A DNA stretch of 64,000 nt from the NCBI GenBank assembly GCA_028871475.1, contig JAGWMZ010000016.1:1-64000 (forward strand). The letters are read 5' to 3'. A program made the translations under genes and the position numbers. The DNA is from Sphingomonadales bacterium (GTDB lineage Bacteria > Pseudomonadota > Alphaproteobacteria > Sphingomonadales > Sphingomonadaceae). The notes under the pieces were generated by a model. It made no database searches. It was not told where the DNA came from and saw nothing but the letters and a program-made list of their open reading frames with translations. Positions 63,368-64,000 of this stretch are shown piece by piece (position 1 is the first letter of the stretch; every line of letters begins with the position of its first letter).

Positions 63368-64000
63368 GTGATCCTTGGCGTTGATTTGGGCAAGAGCGCC
63401 TGCAGTGTGGTGGGCGTGGATGCGTCCGGCGCAGTGGTTGTACGCCGGTCGATGCGGCGTCAGACGCTGATCGACTATGTCGCCAAGCTGCCGGCTTGCG
63501 TGGTTGCTATGGAAGCATGCTGTGGTGCCTATCATCTGGGGCGCGCTTGTTTGCCGCGCACGGACACGAGATCCGGCTTAGGTCGTCAGAGTACGTGCGT
63601 CCTTATGTAAAAATACAGAAGAACGATGGTCGCGACGCCGAGGGGATCGCCAAGGCGGCCTCGCGTCCAACAATGCGCTTCGTCGAGCTCAAGAACCAGG
63701 AGCAGCTGGACATTCAGACTCTCCACCGGGTCCGGTCGCGCCTCGTGGCTGAGCGCAGGAGCCTGATCAACCAGTTGCGGGCGATCCTGCTGGAGCGCGG
63801 GACGATCTTCCCGGTCGGGCGCCGCAAGCTGGAACTGGGTATCGATGGCATGTTGGCCGATGAGGACACGACATTGTCACCGCGCTTGCGGCAACTGGTG
63901 GGTGAACTACGCACGGAATGGCGCGATCTCGATGCCAGGATCGAAGCACTGAACGGCGAGTTCATCGAACTGGCGCGCAATGATGCCGCCGCACGAAGGC
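63368..64000 (+). mobile_element. IS110-family transposase, frameshifted and leaving the window
   Basis: Begins ILGVDLGKSACSVVGVDASG with the DEDD-type Asp, then VVAMEACCGAYHLGR. A frameshift at about 63548 moves it to a second frame, FAAHGHEIRL, then NDGRDAEGIAKAASRPTMRF and LHRVRSRLVAERRSLINQLR, open to the edge. GTG 63368 or ATG near 63326 may be the start. The C-terminal part lies outside. Confidence 0.85.

Noticed and set aside
1..64000. CRISPR arrays, rRNA operons or complete prophage
   Set aside because: No regularly spaced repeats, rRNA sequence or structural phage genes were seen; phage-like traces are limited to an integrase stub.

Overview
The window reads as alphaproteobacterial chromosome, most likely a sphingomonad close to Novosphingobium. 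This rests on high GC, dense TonB-dependent receptor loci paired with glycoside hydrolases, a tryptophan-halogenase-like gene inside such a locus, strings of ATGA-overlapped genes, and an alphaproteobacterial-type tRNA-Gln. All family names below come from reading the translated proteins; no database search was run.

Layout, left side (1-32 kb). A hemerythrin-like and a metallopeptidase-like gene are followed by a membrane-anchored nuclease. Next comes a MerR regulator divergent from a glutaredoxin-MauE fusion, across a textbook mer-type promoter. A phenylalanine/tyrosine catabolic cluster follows (hpd-VOC-fahA on the minus strand; an Lrp regulator, phhA and phhB on the plus strand). A carbohydrate locus (TonB receptor, halogenase-like flavoprotein, GH3 beta-glucosidase, divergent LacI regulator and MFS carrier) has a perfect 36-bp palindrome in its control region. 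An exopolysaccharide block then has a polymerase/ligase, an acyltransferase, two divergent GH16 enzymes (one a secreted RTX protein), a two-domain glycosyltransferase and an ExoY-type sugar transferase. A sterol-desaturase-like gene, an EF-hand protein, a small secreted protein and a two-component system end this part.

Centre (32.9-49.6 kb): the main discovery. Seven tightly packed minus-strand genes (sulfoquinovosidase, LacI regulator, aldo/keto reductase, LLM flavin monooxygenase, glycerol kinase, SorA and SorB) face a TonB receptor. Beyond it lie an MFS carrier and a plus-strand operon (YeiH-type exporter, glycerol-3-phosphate dehydrogenase, FMN reductase, RibB-like protein, triosephosphate isomerase). 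Together they can be read as one circuit for sulfoquinovosyl glycerol. Uptake is followed by hydrolysis to sulfoquinovose plus glycerol. Oxidative desulfonation gives 6-oxo-glucose, which is reduced to glucose. Sulfite is oxidised to sulfate in the periplasm, and glycerol goes to triose phosphate. A 20-bp motif present in both divergent control regions is a good candidate for the shared LacI operator. The RibB-like protein lacks its family's catalytic residues and is the least explained member.

Right side (49.7-64 kb). A LysR regulator, three Tad pilus-type genes and an orphan ORF lead to a 3' fragment of tRNA-Gln that looks like the attachment site of an integrated element. Beyond it almost everything is broken: a frameshifted ParD/ParE pair, pieces of IS5, IS3, IS256, IS630 and IS110 elements, a truncated group II intron, an integrase stub, and truncated DUF3141, AraC-type and GGDEF genes. 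The intact exceptions are phaB and a divergent TetR/membrane-protein pair.
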